A DNA stretch of 64,000 nt from Circinella minor (GCA_016758965.1 JAEPRB010000012.1:62001-126000); one strand, 5' to 3'; shown: positions 1 through 14,177, counted from the stretch's first letter. Notes: a model not told the origin generated them from the letters alone. Program-made: numbers and translations.

Positions 1-1455
1 CGAAAAAGTCCTTCATTATCACTTGATGACAAAAATGATATGAATGTTTTCCATTCGTTCCATAAAAGAAAAAGCTTAGATGAAATTTAAGCAACCTCGT
101 ATGATCAATTTTACCATTTAAAGAATTGTGTTTTATAATAGAATATTATAAACCCAGTGACTATTTGGGCAAGATCACCAAGAAAATAAAGATATAATTG
201 AAAGATATAACCGGTTTAGAGGAATACTGGTTTAGAGAGAGAAATTACTCTAACTTGTTAGACGATAATCATCACAAGCAATTGTGATGTTTTTTTTTTC
301 TTTACATACTAGAACTTTGTAAAACATATAGAAGCTAGTTTATCTAGTATAGGTAACTTCATTAACCAGTTACAGTAGCAGTTTTACTCTACTACGTAGT
401 CATTATTATTTTTATTTACGTACGTAGCTAATAAAAGAAATGAAAATTTAACGTATACCTATTATTGCAAAGAGTGCAATTGTACAACAGAAGGCTCTAA
501 ATGGTTGATTACTGTTAGTTTTTTTTTTTTTTTTTGCTGCATGCAACATACTAAAAAATTCCTGCACATAAATAAGAAGGTGGGAAAAAATAAGACATTA
601 TACGTGGTCATTAACCCCTTCTAGGACATATAATATCCATGATAGTCGGATCAGTATATATATATAATTATAATACTATATTACAATCCTTCTAATTCAT
701 ATTCGAATAAATCTTCTTCTTTTCAAAGAATGACTTGTATAGAACAATTAGGATTTTCGATGGTTGCGAAATTACTTACAATTTGCAAAAGATTGACATA
801 TCGTACTTTCTATTTTTCTTACCGTGCTCAATTTGCGAGGAATTACATATATAATATGGTATCGCCAAATCTATGAACAATTTAAAAGGTCATATACAAT
901 ATCCATAAAAGGTGAAAGTCATACGTCTAGCATCTTTCCGATTTTTTAATGAGTTACTATAAAGATTCTCATTATCAGTGTGTGATCTAAACATATAAAA
1001 GGATAATGCATTTATTATTTAGAGTGGGGAAGCTCGGAAGCTATGCACAGTCCCTGTTGTTGTTAATTGTTGTTGTCGTCGTCGTGTTATGTTGTGCAAT
1101 ATGACGCACCCTGAAGATGGTGAGGGGGCACGGACGGAAAAAGAATAGAAATATGCGATATAGAATAGGTAATAATATTTATAAAGTAAAGTAAAGTAAA
1201 ATAAAATAAAATAAAAAGATGCCCCTCTAAAAAAAAACCAATATATTTTTTTGACCTTGTGAGTATTATAATATAACACTACATTTAAGGTTAAAATCAT
1301 CTAATCAAATGAAAAAAGGATCGGACCCAGAAGTAAGGCAAATGTTATATGGTATAATGGATCGTGAGAGGTTTACGCTGACTCGAAAAACAGACTACGT
1401 ACTATACCTGTGTAACAACCCAAGGACTGTTGTTCGCTTTATCTTTTTTTTTTTT
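1..1455. other. 5' flank, no gene recognised
   Basis: AT-rich DNA with scattered homopolymers and a short TAAAA-type repeat near 1186-1216. Frames on both strands are short and low in complexity, and I see no protein family, tRNA or rRNA. The distal part of the metallothionein promoter probably lies at its right end. Confidence 0.5.
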
Positions 1456-1462
1456 TATAAAA
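1456..1462 (+). promoter_or_regulatory. TATA box of the metallothionein gene
   Basis: A TATAAAA match lies directly after a poly-T run, 88 bp before the metallothionein ATG at 1544. This is a usual TATA-to-start distance for a strongly induced fungal gene. No copper-response element was recognised with confidence. Confidence 0.5.
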
Positions 1463-1543
1463 AGGTGAACACCGAACGTTAGTATTTGACTTGTTTCTTT
1501 ACCTCTTTTTTAATCTTTTGACAACAAACTAAACATATCTAAA

Positions 1544-1824
1544 ATGCAAAACGGTGGACCATGCTGTGGGTAAGTTCATATAATTCAAACTTTTTTTTTT
1601 TACCTTCTCAATTATATTTTTTTTGGAATATATGTAATATGTAATCATTATGTCATACACTCCCTCTTCCAAATCTGGATATTATTTATTTATTTATTTG
1701 CATGGGCCAACAACTTGGCATGAATGTTTATATATCAACCAGATTGCTCACTAATTTTTATTTATTTATTAACAGAAACTGCGGTACTAACTGCACTTGT
1801 GCTGGATGCAGCTGCAAGAAATAA
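1544..1824 (+). CDS. small fungal (Neurospora-type) copper metallothionein
   Basis: Exons 1544-1569 and 1776-1824 join across a 206-bp intron (GTAAGT donor, AACAG acceptor) to give a 24-residue protein. Seven of the 24 residues are cysteine (positions 7, 8, 11, 15, 17, 20, 22), arranged as CC, C-x-C and C-x-C. There are no aromatic residues and the C-terminus is Lys-Lys. Fungal metallothioneins of the Neurospora type are about 25 residues with seven Cys and bind Cu(I) in the cytosol. The fit in length, Cys count and Gly/Ser/Asn filler is very good. A TATA box lies 88 bp upstream. The intron splits the gene after codon 8, within a Gly codon, so simple ORF searches miss it. The metal bound is inferred from the family. 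Confidence 0.85.
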
Positions 1825-2305
1825 ATGTTTTTTAAACAAGCCCTCTTTGAAGTTTTGAGAAAAAAAAATGAATTAGTAAAACAAGGATACTAAGTTCATA
1901 ACGGATTCAAGGACCTTTTTATTTTGTTTATTATCCTTCTTTCCCCCTGTTTCCCCTGTTTTAACTTCCTTTTTTTTTTATCAATAATCTTCTTTATAAT
2001 AATCAGTTCTTTTTTTTCTCGATATTTTTATACATTTTATGTGGACCGTTGCTTGATATGTATATTTTTAAAAAGAGAAACTTTGTTATTACATATTCTA
2101 TCTAAAAATACAAATCGTCTGTGTGTGTGTGTGTGTTTCTGCGTGTTTGCTATGTGTAAAAGTACTAGAATAATATATAATAATATGTAGTATTGAATAG
2201 AGTAAAGAAAAAAAACAAAGAAATGTTATAGACGTGGTATGGAAGTATATTTACAGATAAAAGATTTGGGTAATTGGCGAATAAAAAATAAAAAGAAAAA
2301 GCTTA
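1825..2305. other. convergent intergenic stretch
   Basis: Between the metallothionein stop and the DHA1 transporter stop. It contains T-rich tracts, a (GT)n run near 2121-2136, and probably the 3' ends of both transcripts. No gene seen. Confidence 0.5.
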
Positions 2306-4159
2306 TTATTCATAGTTGTTGCCGTAACCAGCGCGTTCACGCATTGACTGTCCCTTAAGTTTGACCAATAAAAACAATGCAATAGCAAGAACATTGAACC
2401 CAGCCAAGACGACTGACAGAAACCCTGGACCAATGGAATCGGCAAGAGGCTGAGCTATAAGACTTAAAACACACGCCATACTCATTCTCATAAGATTGGA
2501 TGCACCAGTAACAGATGCTCCTTTCCCTGGGAGAGCATCAACTAGATAAGCGGATCCAGCAGTATATACTATTAGAATTCAAATACAAAAATAAAATAAA
2601 AATCAGTTTTCTATCATATTTTTTGAATGTTACACGAAACTCTTTTATTTTTCTGTTTTATAATTTTACCTTGGCTCATGCCAAAACAAACTACAGCAAA
2701 ACCAATAATGGATACCCAAACAGTAAAATGAGCGACTAAGCTCCAACCAAAAATCAATACACCTAGTGGCACCAAAACAAATCCAGGCCTATAAATAAAA
2801 AAGGGTTATATTTTAGAAAATAAATAGGTATAAAAATAAACATAGGACATGTGACCATTCTATTCTTTCTTTTTCCCTATATTTCGTGCCTAAATAAATA
2901 AATAGAGATTTATAATTTACCAGGTATTCATGGTTAATCGATCTTCGGTCAAGGCCGTGCCTCCACGTTTTTCACGAGCTCGTTTTATCAAATGATCAGA
3001 GAACCAACCGGATACAATAGAACCGAGAAGATTACCTATCCCTGCACCAAGGTAACTTAGACCTGTTTCCCATGATTCAAAACCATAAGTAGTTTCATAA
3101 AAAGATGGAATTACTGTTTCAATTGTAAACATGGTACCAAAAATAATACCAGTTCCCAACGCAATCATAAATATAAACAAATGGCGTAATAATAAAACAC
3201 TGGCAAATGGATTCATTCGTTGTTGCGGGGGGTCAGATTGTTTGTTATTAATATTGTTTTCAGATATATCCGTACTGCTATTATTGGCTTCTTCCATAGT
3301 AGCATAATAATGACTCTCGCTATTACGATTATTATTATTGATAGTGGCTGTCATGTTAGAAGCTGCGGTAGGTGGTTCACGTATGGATCCACTATAAATA
3401 GTTGGAGCGATAGTACTAGTTTCAGCATCTTCACGTGCAATGATGGTTGAATTTGCTGCTGTTGGTAATACTGTTTGTGATGCTAATGGTGTTGAAACAT
3501 TTACATCAGATGAATAATGATTGTTACTAATACCAGAGGGTAATTTAATATCTGGAAATCTCCCCTCAACTCGATAAGTTTCTGGTAAAAAGGTGAATAA
3601 GAAAAAAAATAAAAATAATCCATATCCGGTACAAAACCAAAACGTTGAACGCCAACCAAGTAACGTGGTCAGTCCACCACCAAGGACAGGGCCTATACAT
3701 ATATGCATGCAAGTGTATTTTTTTTATAAGTAATCAAAGTAATATAAATATTTAACCAAAAAGTGGGAAATTATTATGCAGTTTAAGAACATGAAATATA
3801 TAGCTGCAGACTTAGTAAGTAGTATCATATGGTGTAATTTGTTTGGCTTACGTACCAATAAGTGGACCAAAGAATTGACCAACGAATAAGACACTGAATG
3901 CACCGCCACGTTCAGTAATGGCCCAACAATCTGAAATGGTACCAGCTCCAACTGATATAGTTACTATTTACAATAAACAAACAAGAAGAATATTTTTAAT
4001 GTTGTTATAAAAATATATAATTATATTTATAGTGACAAAAAACATATAGTAGAGCAAGTTAAATATAGAGAAAGTTATAAAACATGTGAGAAGTAATTGT
4101 AAAAAAAAAAGAAAGAAAGAATAAATGGCTGATGATGTAAAAACAAACAAAAAACAAAG

Positions 4160-4190
<31 letters not shown>

Positions 4191-5108
4191 AAGGGTTCCC
4201 CTCCATTTGGTTACAGCTTACCAGAAGTACCTATTGATTGGATGCATCGTAATACAAGTAACATATACACATTTACTGATATTGCGCAGCCAATAGATGC
4301 AACCGAAAATATCAATAAGGAATTGAGATACAGAAATCTATCAAATAAACAAAATAAAAATGCATATACATAAAATATTAGTTTCAACCCATCTATCTTC
4401 AGATAGAACATAGAACATATGGTTTACATACCTTCGAATATGATAATGATCAGACATAGATGCCCACAGGATTGGCTAATAAATGTATCCAAGAATAGAA
4501 AAATAAAAAGGTTATAGTAAGATCGTGGTAGCATATTGCAAAAAATAATATTATCACTTGGCCTTTTTCCCAAGCAAATAAATAAATAAATAAAAAAGCT
4601 TTATTGTTGTACTCACACCAATGCCACCAAATAACATGAACAATGAAGTTGTCAATGTCACTTCAATATCCGAAGCACCAAATTGTTCTGTAATATCCGG
4701 AATACCGGGAAACTTTTTTTTTTGATTGATAAACAAAGATAAAAATAAAAATCATTAACTGCTTGTATCTTTGAAATGAAATTTATAACAGATTATATAT
4801 AGTATATTATAGTTACATAAATAGTTGAACAAAATCCATTGAGAGAAGAACCTAATGCTAAACAAGCAAGAATCCATCGTTTTCGAGATTTTGAAAATAA
4901 TCGTGGATCATTTGGAACAGGTGGACGAAATGCCATACGACTCTTGACAATTTTTTTGATTCGTGCACTAAGTGGCAGATGGCGATGGCGGTAATCATGA
5001 GTATTTTTTTCAACAAGAGCCATATTTACTGATGAGGATGATTCATTAGCAGTAGATGGTGCAATTGTTGTTAGACTATTGTAATAAATCGGTTCTTGTT
5101 CTTGTTCT

Positions 5109-5173
<65 letters not shown>

Positions 5174-5419
5174 TTGATAATGATGATAATGATAATGTTG
5201 AGATACATCTGTACTAGATCTTGAATATGTTAAAGTAGGTTCATCACCCGCTATAATGATTTGCGGTGGTAATGGTATTTGATGATATATATCTGAATCT
5301 GATATTAATGTTGTTCTTGTTGCTGTCTCATCTTGTTGAATAGGAAGCGTTGTCGCATCAGATTGACGATTGCGAGAATGATTATATTGTTTTATAAAAG
5401 ATGGTATAGGAAACTTCAT
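2306..5419 (-). CDS. DHA1-family MFS multidrug/H+ antiporter (Qdr/Aqr/Tpo-like) with polyQ N-terminus
   Basis: Eight exons join in frame to 702 residues: 5419-4817, 4712-4617, 4475-4432, 4337-4222, 3951-3856, 3692-2921, 2788-2670, 2568-2306. The first ~185 residues are a hydrophilic cytosolic tail with about 23 consecutive Gln followed by an EQ run. TM1 starts at RKRWILACLALGSS. MFS motif A reads WASMSDHYHIRR (about 238-248). The family antiporter motif C reads GPVLGGGLTTLLGW (about 317-330). A central loop of about 110 Ser/Thr/Asn-rich residues separates the two six-helix halves. DHA1 proteins export drugs, polyamines or organic acids at the plasma membrane using the proton gradient. The substrate cannot be read from sequence. 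The 44-nt third exon is short but keeps the frame. Confidence 0.85.
5101..5172 (-). repeat. (CAACAG)n microsatellite coding polyglutamine
   Basis: A period-6 tract (CTGTTG on the + strand, CAACAG on the coding strand) lies in exon 1 of the DHA1 transporter and encodes an uninterrupted glutamine run next to His/Tyr-rich and Glu-Gln-rich sequence. The alternation of CAA and CAG is strict, which suggests recent expansion of the hexamer. Confidence 0.9.
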
Positions 5420-6164
5420 GTTACTGTTACCAGTGAATTTTGTTAGAGTTGGTTGTTAAGAAAGTAAAATAAAAATAAAATTGAAGAAAGATGTAAAATC
5501 ATGTAATATTTATATACGTACATTTTATTAAGTGTGAAGGGCCAATAATAATAGTAGTAACTAGTTGTTTATAATGGTGTACGTATAATTGTTTGTAGTT
5601 ATCATTAACAACGTGGATAATGTGTTTGAGATCATGTTATTTTTAAAACCTTAACATACCTATAGCTATACATACATGTTATGTATGTATATATTTATAT
5701 ATATAACAATCATAATAATAATAACTTGTTATCAACCAGCCCTCTCTTCTTTTAATTTTCAAAGCCCCTTTTACTCCAATTGTAGTAATATCTTTTAGTA
5801 AATAAAAAAAAAAATTGGCATCTAGTAAACAATTATGCAGAAGGAACTAAAATAGATTATTCACACTTTTTATATATAATATATGTATATGAACATACAT
5901 ATTACATACACCCGCCCAATTTTGGGGGAGAGGTATTGTTTGTTAGAAATAGAATATAGTGAAATGGTTGAAATAGAATTTTATTATATCAACGATTGAA
6001 AATCCAGAAAAAAAAAATATTCTTATTACTAAATAGATCAACTATACACTATAACCCCCCTCCCCCCCTTATAAAGCCAAATAAATGAATAAATAGAAAT
6101 CCCTGGGGGTTGATTATTTAAAAAAAAAAGAGTGAAATCGAAACAACAAAAGAAAAAAAGGTAT
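5420..6164. other. promoter region of the DHA1 transporter / 3' flank of CTR
   Basis: AT-rich intergenic DNA with TA-rich stretches near 5690-5705 and 5870-5885 and a C-run near 6055-6068. No gene recognised. Confidence 0.5.
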
Positions 6165-6884
6165 TTAATGACATTGAATAGAGCGACCCGCTGGTAAACG
6201 ATAATTTGTATAATAATGACCTACACCTGCACCCAAGACAACAGCAATCATGAGATATCCATTATAAGTCATAAATACCAACATTAACCAAAAACTAATG
6301 GCAACCAAAATAGCATAGATAGAAGATCTTAACACTCCTTGTTTTTTGCTAATCCTAAATATATATAAAAAATAAACATGTCAACTAATAAAAGAATATA
6401 ATGTATATTTGTGTGTGTGTGTGCTTTTTTTTTAATTGATAATTTGTCTGACCTTACTAGGGTAGACGTTGTCTCAGGTTGAAGTAACCTATCAGTTTCT
6501 TCGTCGCCCAATTCAGCATCATTATCATTGACCTTTCTTACATACCATGTTTGATCCAATTCGTTGGCTTTAGCTCGTAAAAGCTCATAACAAACAGCAA
6601 TACCAAAAACTACAACACAAGAAAGAAAAAGCCCAATATTGGAATGAATATGCCACCATTCAAATACTATACATACGTCTTCAACATTCCAATTGAAAAG
6701 CATCTATACAAGAAAGATGTAAAGTGTTTTTTTTTTAGTTTATAAATGAGATTGAAAAAGTAAATGTGTCAAGAACCAAAGAATCAAAATTAATATTATT
6801 TTTATTTACATCCATTGAGCACATGCTAGGCATGTCGGGCATATCGCCATGATCACCATGTCCGCCATGTCCACCGTGGTCCAT
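6165..6884 (-). CDS. CTR-family copper transporter
   Basis: Three exons (6884-6810, 6703-6453, 6354-6165) give 171 residues. The N-terminus is rich in His, Gly, Asp and Met, with HGGHGGHGDHGDMPDMPSM-like spacing, the usual extracellular or lumenal copper-binding region. TM1 follows WWHIHSNIG. TM2 carries the obligate MxxxM (M133, M137) and TM3 the GxxxG packing motif (G150, G154). Together these define CTR transporters, which import Cu(I) as homotrimers at the plasma membrane or release it from the vacuole. A cytosolic loop of about 50 residues with EETD-type acidic stretches separates TM1 and TM2. The second donor that keeps the frame is GTCAGA, because the nearby GTAAGG does not. Its length suits either Ctr2/Ctr4-like proteins or plasma membrane forms, so location is open. 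Confidence 0.88.
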
Positions 6885-7526
6885 TGTTATTGTTTAATTA
6901 TTAAAAGGAAAGGAAAGAAGAAAGAAAGAATAATGGTAATTTTCTATTCGTCAAAAAAAACAACTCATTTATATAATTTTTAATGCATAGTAATCCCCCA
7001 GACCTTGTGTCACCAGGTTAGAATCGGGTGCATGTTAACAACTATCCCTTTATTTTTATTATAGGTATTAGCATTAAATATTGATTAACTGAGTAGTTAT
7101 ATAATAACAGCTAAACTTTTTATAATTATAAAATAGTCTCTTTTTTCTCTTCTTTTTAAACTATTTCTTTATATTTAATAATGCGTAATAATATGCAAAT
7201 AATAAATAAACAATTTATTGAATTACAATCCCAGTTTACACGTTGAACAAATAAAAAAAATTTTAATCCGATCATAGATCTTGAGCATATTGTGCTTTCT
7301 TAATATCCAAAGGTTTGTATATTATATTGATTTACAATAATCTATCACTATAAATCTGCTAGGCAACTTTATATTTTGATTCCCCCCCCTCTTCTTCTCC
7401 CTTTCCTCCCATATCATAAAGTAGTAACAATGATGAAAAAACCCTAAATATGTGTCACCTTGAAATCAGATTACTTTTTTTAGATGTTTTAATAATAAGA
7501 TAATGATATCTTCTTTCCCCCCTTTC
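6885..7526. other. CTR promoter / 3' flank of Lunapark gene
   Basis: AT-rich sequence containing the upstream region of the copper transporter. I looked for obvious copper-response or TATA motifs and found none I would defend. Confidence 0.4.
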
Positions 7527-8865
7527 TTATTCCTCATCATCACTATATTCTATTTTAGGATCATTTAAATGTCGTCGTCGTACTCGTGAAGCAATCGTTT
7601 CATTAGTATCTTCTTCTTCTTCATCCACTCCTTTTTCAGTTTTGACAACATTGTCCTCCTCTTTTTTCATATCTTCTTCTCCTTCTTGATAATCATTATA
7701 TTCTTCTTCTTTATTATTCGTCATAAATCCTTGTGTAAGTGAAGGTACTGGTGAAGGTGGTACAACAGGTCCATCTGGATGAAGTTGTCGAGATTTTCTT
7801 GAAGAATTGAATTTTTTACAGTTTGGACAAATATATTCTATATGTTTACGTATATTAATTTTTGTTGTTATTATTATTATTTCTTAATAATAATTATATA
7901 ATACTTACGAATCGTATCCATTTCTTGAGGTAAAACCAATCCATTATGTACAAAGCAGTAATTGCAAATTAATGCAAATTTCGATTCGGGTCCAGAATCA
8001 CCTACCATAGCATCCAATACACGATCGTACCATTGAGGTTGACGAGGTGGTTGTGGAGGAGGAGGAGGAAGATTAGATGTAGGTACATTGATTGCTGGAG
8101 GTTTATTTATACTATTTTGTTGTTGAAAAGAGGATGATATTTTTTGATTATTGGAAGAATTAGTATTTCGAGATAATTGTTGTTGTGGTTGCTGTTGTCG
8201 TATCTTTTTACGATGTTCTTCATCATATCGATCGATTAATGATTGAGTTGAATAATACGCTGTCTTTTTCTTTAATTCATCCAATTTTAATTTTTGTTCT
8301 GCACGTAATGTTTGTAATTGTGTTTCTACACGAGTTTCTAAAAAGCCGAATATCCTCCGTAACGCTTGTCGTATATAATAAATACTAAATAAATATTTGT
8401 AATTTATGTGTTAAGTCTTTCACTTATTTATTACTGTAACAAATAGTAAGAATATATATATATATATATAATATATGTACCCGACAGGACATGCAATTAC
8501 TGGAGCTACTAATAAAACCATGGCTTCAAAGTCACGTTGTGAAGAATTCCGTAATTCAACGAAACAATAAAGCGTATAAACGACCCAAATGATACTACTA
8601 TAAATGACCCACATTACTGCCCAGCGACGTTCTCGTAATTTTTCCTCTGAAAGTTTGATTTCAGCTTTTTGAATCTTGTCATCAAGTTCTGACAAGATCT
8701 TTTCGAAATTGTCAGATGCATGGCTCTAATAAATGGAAAAGAAAATATACATTTTCACGTATAGCCAATATATATATAGATAGATAGAAAGATAATTGAC
8801 AACCCCAATAATAATAATAATAATAAACCAAATTGTTATTACTCCATGGCAAATTCATTTGTCAT
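7527..8865 (-). CDS. LNP1: Lunapark family ER-junction protein
   Basis: Exons 8723-8481, 8384-7909 and 7837-7527 are secure. A 23-nt first exon at 8865-8843 (splice GA|C) completes a 350-residue frame, but this start is tentative. After a coiled coil (SELDDKIQKAE) come two closely spaced TM segments. Next is the conserved stretch LKLDELKKKTAYYSTQSLI, then a Gln/Pro-rich linker. The treble-clef zinc ribbon has Cys229-x2-Cys232 and Cys251-x2-Cys254 (CNYC...CPNC). The tail is acidic (EEEEDTNET). Lunapark proteins stabilise three-way junctions of the tubular endoplasmic reticulum, working against atlastin/Sey1. All landmark features are present, so the family call is firm. Confidence 0.88.
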
Positions 8866-9107
8866 TTTTATTTCTCTCTCTCTCTTTTTTTTCTCCCTCC
8901 ATATATACATATATTTATATATATTTATAATTGCTTGCCTTGGTTCTAGAAAATAGAACACCCATTTTGAGTTATTAAAAAAAAATAGAAATAGTAGTAA
9001 TAAAACCGAATGAACAGAGAGAATCAAAAAAAAAAAAAAAAGAAAAAGGAAAAAAAAAACGCGTATTTATGCAATCAAGTCCGACAACTCTTTTTTTTTT
9101 TTATTCT

Positions 9108-10357
<1,250 letters not shown>

Positions 10358-13300
10358 CTTTTTAGACGATGATCTATTTTATAGGTAAACTATTTCACGT
10401 AATATAAAAAAAAAGTTGTTGTAGGTTTTTAGAAAGCAGTCGACAAACCGGAAAACCGAACCTTCCTTGCTCTTAAGACTTTAAATTTAAACCTCAGAAT
10501 ACCATTTGGATTTAGGGACTTACATATTAAATGGGTTCCTTTTTTTTTTCTGTTGCTACGTACGGTATATTAAAAAGAACTTAATAGATTTATTATTACA
10601 AGTGGGTCTGGTTATAATATACCACTTTAAACAATAACTATTTTGAAATAAAAAGTATAAAATCAGTTTTCTTTTTTAAAACTGTTATAGTTTTAAATTA
10701 TTGAATAATATATCTTTCACATTTTTATATTATAAATTAGTGGAGGTCTTCAAAGTAATGGTATTCACACTATCGTCAAGTGTTTATTCTGTAGTTACTA
10801 TCAATATTTGCTGTCAAAAACCGATTCTATGGTGTACTGGAAATTTTAAATTTCACTACTCTACAACAGCTTCACTTTTCCGTAGCTTGGTTACTGTTGC
10901 CTACAGTAAGTATTTCTAATGGTCAAAAAAGCTTCGTTATTCAAAAGAACCTTATCATGAGCTTTTTTGTACCCAAATAAAATTTTGATAAATCTTTTGT
11001 TTTATTGTTGCATACTTTGGGGTAAAAAAACACACACACCAAGAGACACCCACTATATATATATATAAGAAAGCATCCCGATAATAACGATATATGTCAA
11101 TTTTGCACCTTTTACGAAACGTTTGAAATGTCAGTTCCTTAGCTCAAGCTATCAAGTGTCGATTGTTGTAAAATTTGTTTGCAAGAGTAAGCAGTATGTA
11201 TTTAAAAAGACAAACCAGCGTTAATAAAAAATATAAATAGGAGAAGAAGGATGACGAGGAATTAATAAAATTGTTTTCACTTTTCCCAGAAAAGATGTCC
11301 GTTCGCGTTACGTACAGATTTGATGTAAGAAGGTGTGCTTACACATATTATCAGTAATAATGGTAAAAAAGATAATGATAATCTCTATTTTTATTTGTCT
11401 TATCAATAAGATTTTATTCAATAACTCAATTTATCCTGTTGGAAAACAAAACAATTATTTTTTATTGGTTGGATTTGAATCATTGACTTGATTTGCTTAT
11501 GGTACACCTAAAATATGCTATGACCATTCAACGATGAACAAAAAAAAAGCTTTTAATAATTGTAAAGTAAAATAAAGCATGATGTTAAATATACATTTTT
11601 TTTTGGTTGATAAATTAAAATTGAGCTACGATTATAAGTCGTATTAAAAAATAATAATTGTAGTTAACCTCTATCTTACGTATTAATACATGTACGATAA
11701 ACCCTTTTTTTCCCTTGGCAGCGACAAGAGTATGTAGTTATTTTTCTATCAAACATACGTAATAGCAACCTCATGTTGAATTGTTACTTGCATGTATATT
11801 TATATAAGACCAAATAATTTTTTCTTTGGTTCTACTTTATATTTTTCATTCGATCAAAAAATAAAGTAGAGTAAAATAATGTCCTGATCCAACAAGAATG
11901 GATCAAAATCTTCTTCTACTTTGACAAAAAAAAAATGAAAAACAACCAATCGTTGTCTAGAAGCAGTAGTAATTTAATCTTTACTTTAGAACCTTTTTTT
12001 TTTCATTAAGATTTAATGCTTTATGTGTGCAAACCTGCCTGGGTTTATTAGATACACAAACACAATGTGTAACCAACAACTTATTTTTTTTTTGAAGTAA
12101 ATAGGCGATAATCGCGCACATCTTCTTTTTGTTGTGGTGTTGTTCTCAATTAGTTACATATAGCATTGGTTGTTATCTTCAGTGATACACCTCTCTTCAT
12201 GGACTGATCGATCGACCATAGAAGCTTTTTGAATTGGGGGGAGGGGTAATTATCTCACGCTAGGTTTGTATTTTTAGCCGCTTAATAAGAACCTTTGTTG
12301 CTATGGTGTACTGAGATTTAACTGTTATTTACGTATTGCATTTGGTAATCTTTTGAACGGTATGTTTAAACTGGTTCTATGTTACAAAAGTCACAATAAA
12401 AATCTTTTTTATCTCAATAGGGATAATCTTACTTTTGTTGTAATAAAATTATAGGTATCTTTTCTTTGTAAGGGTAATTGCTCAAAGCACCAAGTTTATT
12501 TGAAACTTATAGACTCTATGCTATAATTTATATGGTAAGTCCAATCGATTTGGAAGGCTACCCAACACTCGGTTAAGGCATTATATACTCTGAAATAACA
12601 ACTTAGAAGATCGCCGCGCTATTTTGTTAAATAACTCGGAAGGGCTTACGTGAAACCAACTTTGTTTTAAATCTTTACTTATAATGGAGAATTATCCTGT
12701 GCTACCCTGCAATGCGCATTAGCGGTACAACAGAAAATTCGAGCTATTTTTGCTTAAGAATATGAACAACATTGAGTCAATTTCTTGAAAAAGCCCACCA
12801 AAAAATAATAATATTTACATTAAGATTTACAGTTACTACCGGAGTGAAAGTTGAATTTGGTCCTTTTTAAAAAATAGTTTATCAAGTTGAAATAAAAATC
12901 TATTGAAATTTGAGTCTGTACCAAACGCTATAAATAAAAATGAATTTGACCCAGGAAGGAATATAACCCATTTCTGTAGCATATAAAGTATAAAAGAAAA
13001 GTTATATTATACTTTATTTGATTTGATACGTAAAAACAAATAAAATAAATAACTTCAGCTCAAAACATTTTTTTTTGTGTACTCCTGAAACATCAAACCA
13101 TAAATATTAAACAGAGGTTGGGTGATAGTGATAAAGTTGAAAAGATAAGCATTGAAATACTATAAGTAGCTATTATGCATACGTGTGATAACAATTATGA
13201 TACATATGACACAAATGTTATTATTCTTCCTACTGCTATTACATACACAAGCCATATATATAGTTTTTACAATAACAATATGATAAGCAAAAGAACCATT

Positions 13301-14177
13301 TGCTTTTTTTTTTTTTACATATAGCATTATAATAATTGGTAAGACATACATATTACATGTTATAACTAGTATTTGTCGACGTTGACATAGCGTAGTATGT
13401 ATAACAACATCAGCATTTTATCCAGAAAGTGTGATCTAAAGAGAGAGGGAGGAATGTAGAAAGTAAGTATATTTTTGTTTATTAAATTTGCGTTTCTTCA
13501 AACTTTCGCCCACATCGTGATAATACTGTTGATTACAATAGCGTGGAGTAAGACTCTCAATAGATTGATCCAGATCCAGTACTCTTCCAAAAACCGATAT
13601 TTGAATCAAAACACATGAGTCATCTTTCTTTTATACAATGCAATATATAATGGAGTACTTATCCCAAATTAACAAATGTTATGGGACTCAAAGTTGACAA
13701 TTGGTTTCTAGCTAAATGCTAGGGTCAAAACCTAATATGAATTATGCAATAGCGAAATGGGAAAAATCAATAAAGACAATAAAATGAGGAACACCAAAAT
13801 TAAAGTGAATCAAAAGTCGATGGATGACCTTGACTGTGTGATAGATCTTTGTAATGACAGTAAGTGAACGGATAAGTCGTACCGCATGACAATACCGGTC
13901 AATTGGAGCTAATGGTTAGCCTAATTTAATGTACCTTTTTGTAAATGGACTGCACGATATTCTAGGAAGACATGAAATAAAGTTTCCCTCCAGTCTTACT
14001 AATTTATTTCGAATTCCATTGGTGAATAATTTCTTTACGTGAAGGGAAAGCCTGATACGTTTACAAAGTAATATCTCTTAACCGAGTAGTAAAGTAAAAG
14101 TTATTACTATAATGAAGTCTAGTTTCCTTCGTAACCAATGCTTCACAATTATGTACATTAATAACATTATATTACTA
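10358..14177. other. gene-poor stretch of about 3.8 kb
   Basis: No continuous coding frame with a recognisable family on either strand. The left end is the U1-C promoter. The middle contains AT-rich DNA with T and A runs and a few less AT-rich patches (about 12540-12730). I searched by eye for tRNA A/B boxes and for snRNA or SRP-like cores and saw none. It may hold unspliced noncoding RNA or decayed transposons. Confidence 0.45.

Noticed and set aside
1345..1420. tRNA-like A box (TGGTATAATGG near 1350)
   Set aside because: No matching B box (GGTTCRANNCC) or acceptor stem follows at the right distance, and the cloverleaf cannot be drawn.
11295..11330. Short possible first exon MSVRVTYRFD followed by a GTAAGA donor
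   Set aside because: No downstream exon with coding character could be joined to it.
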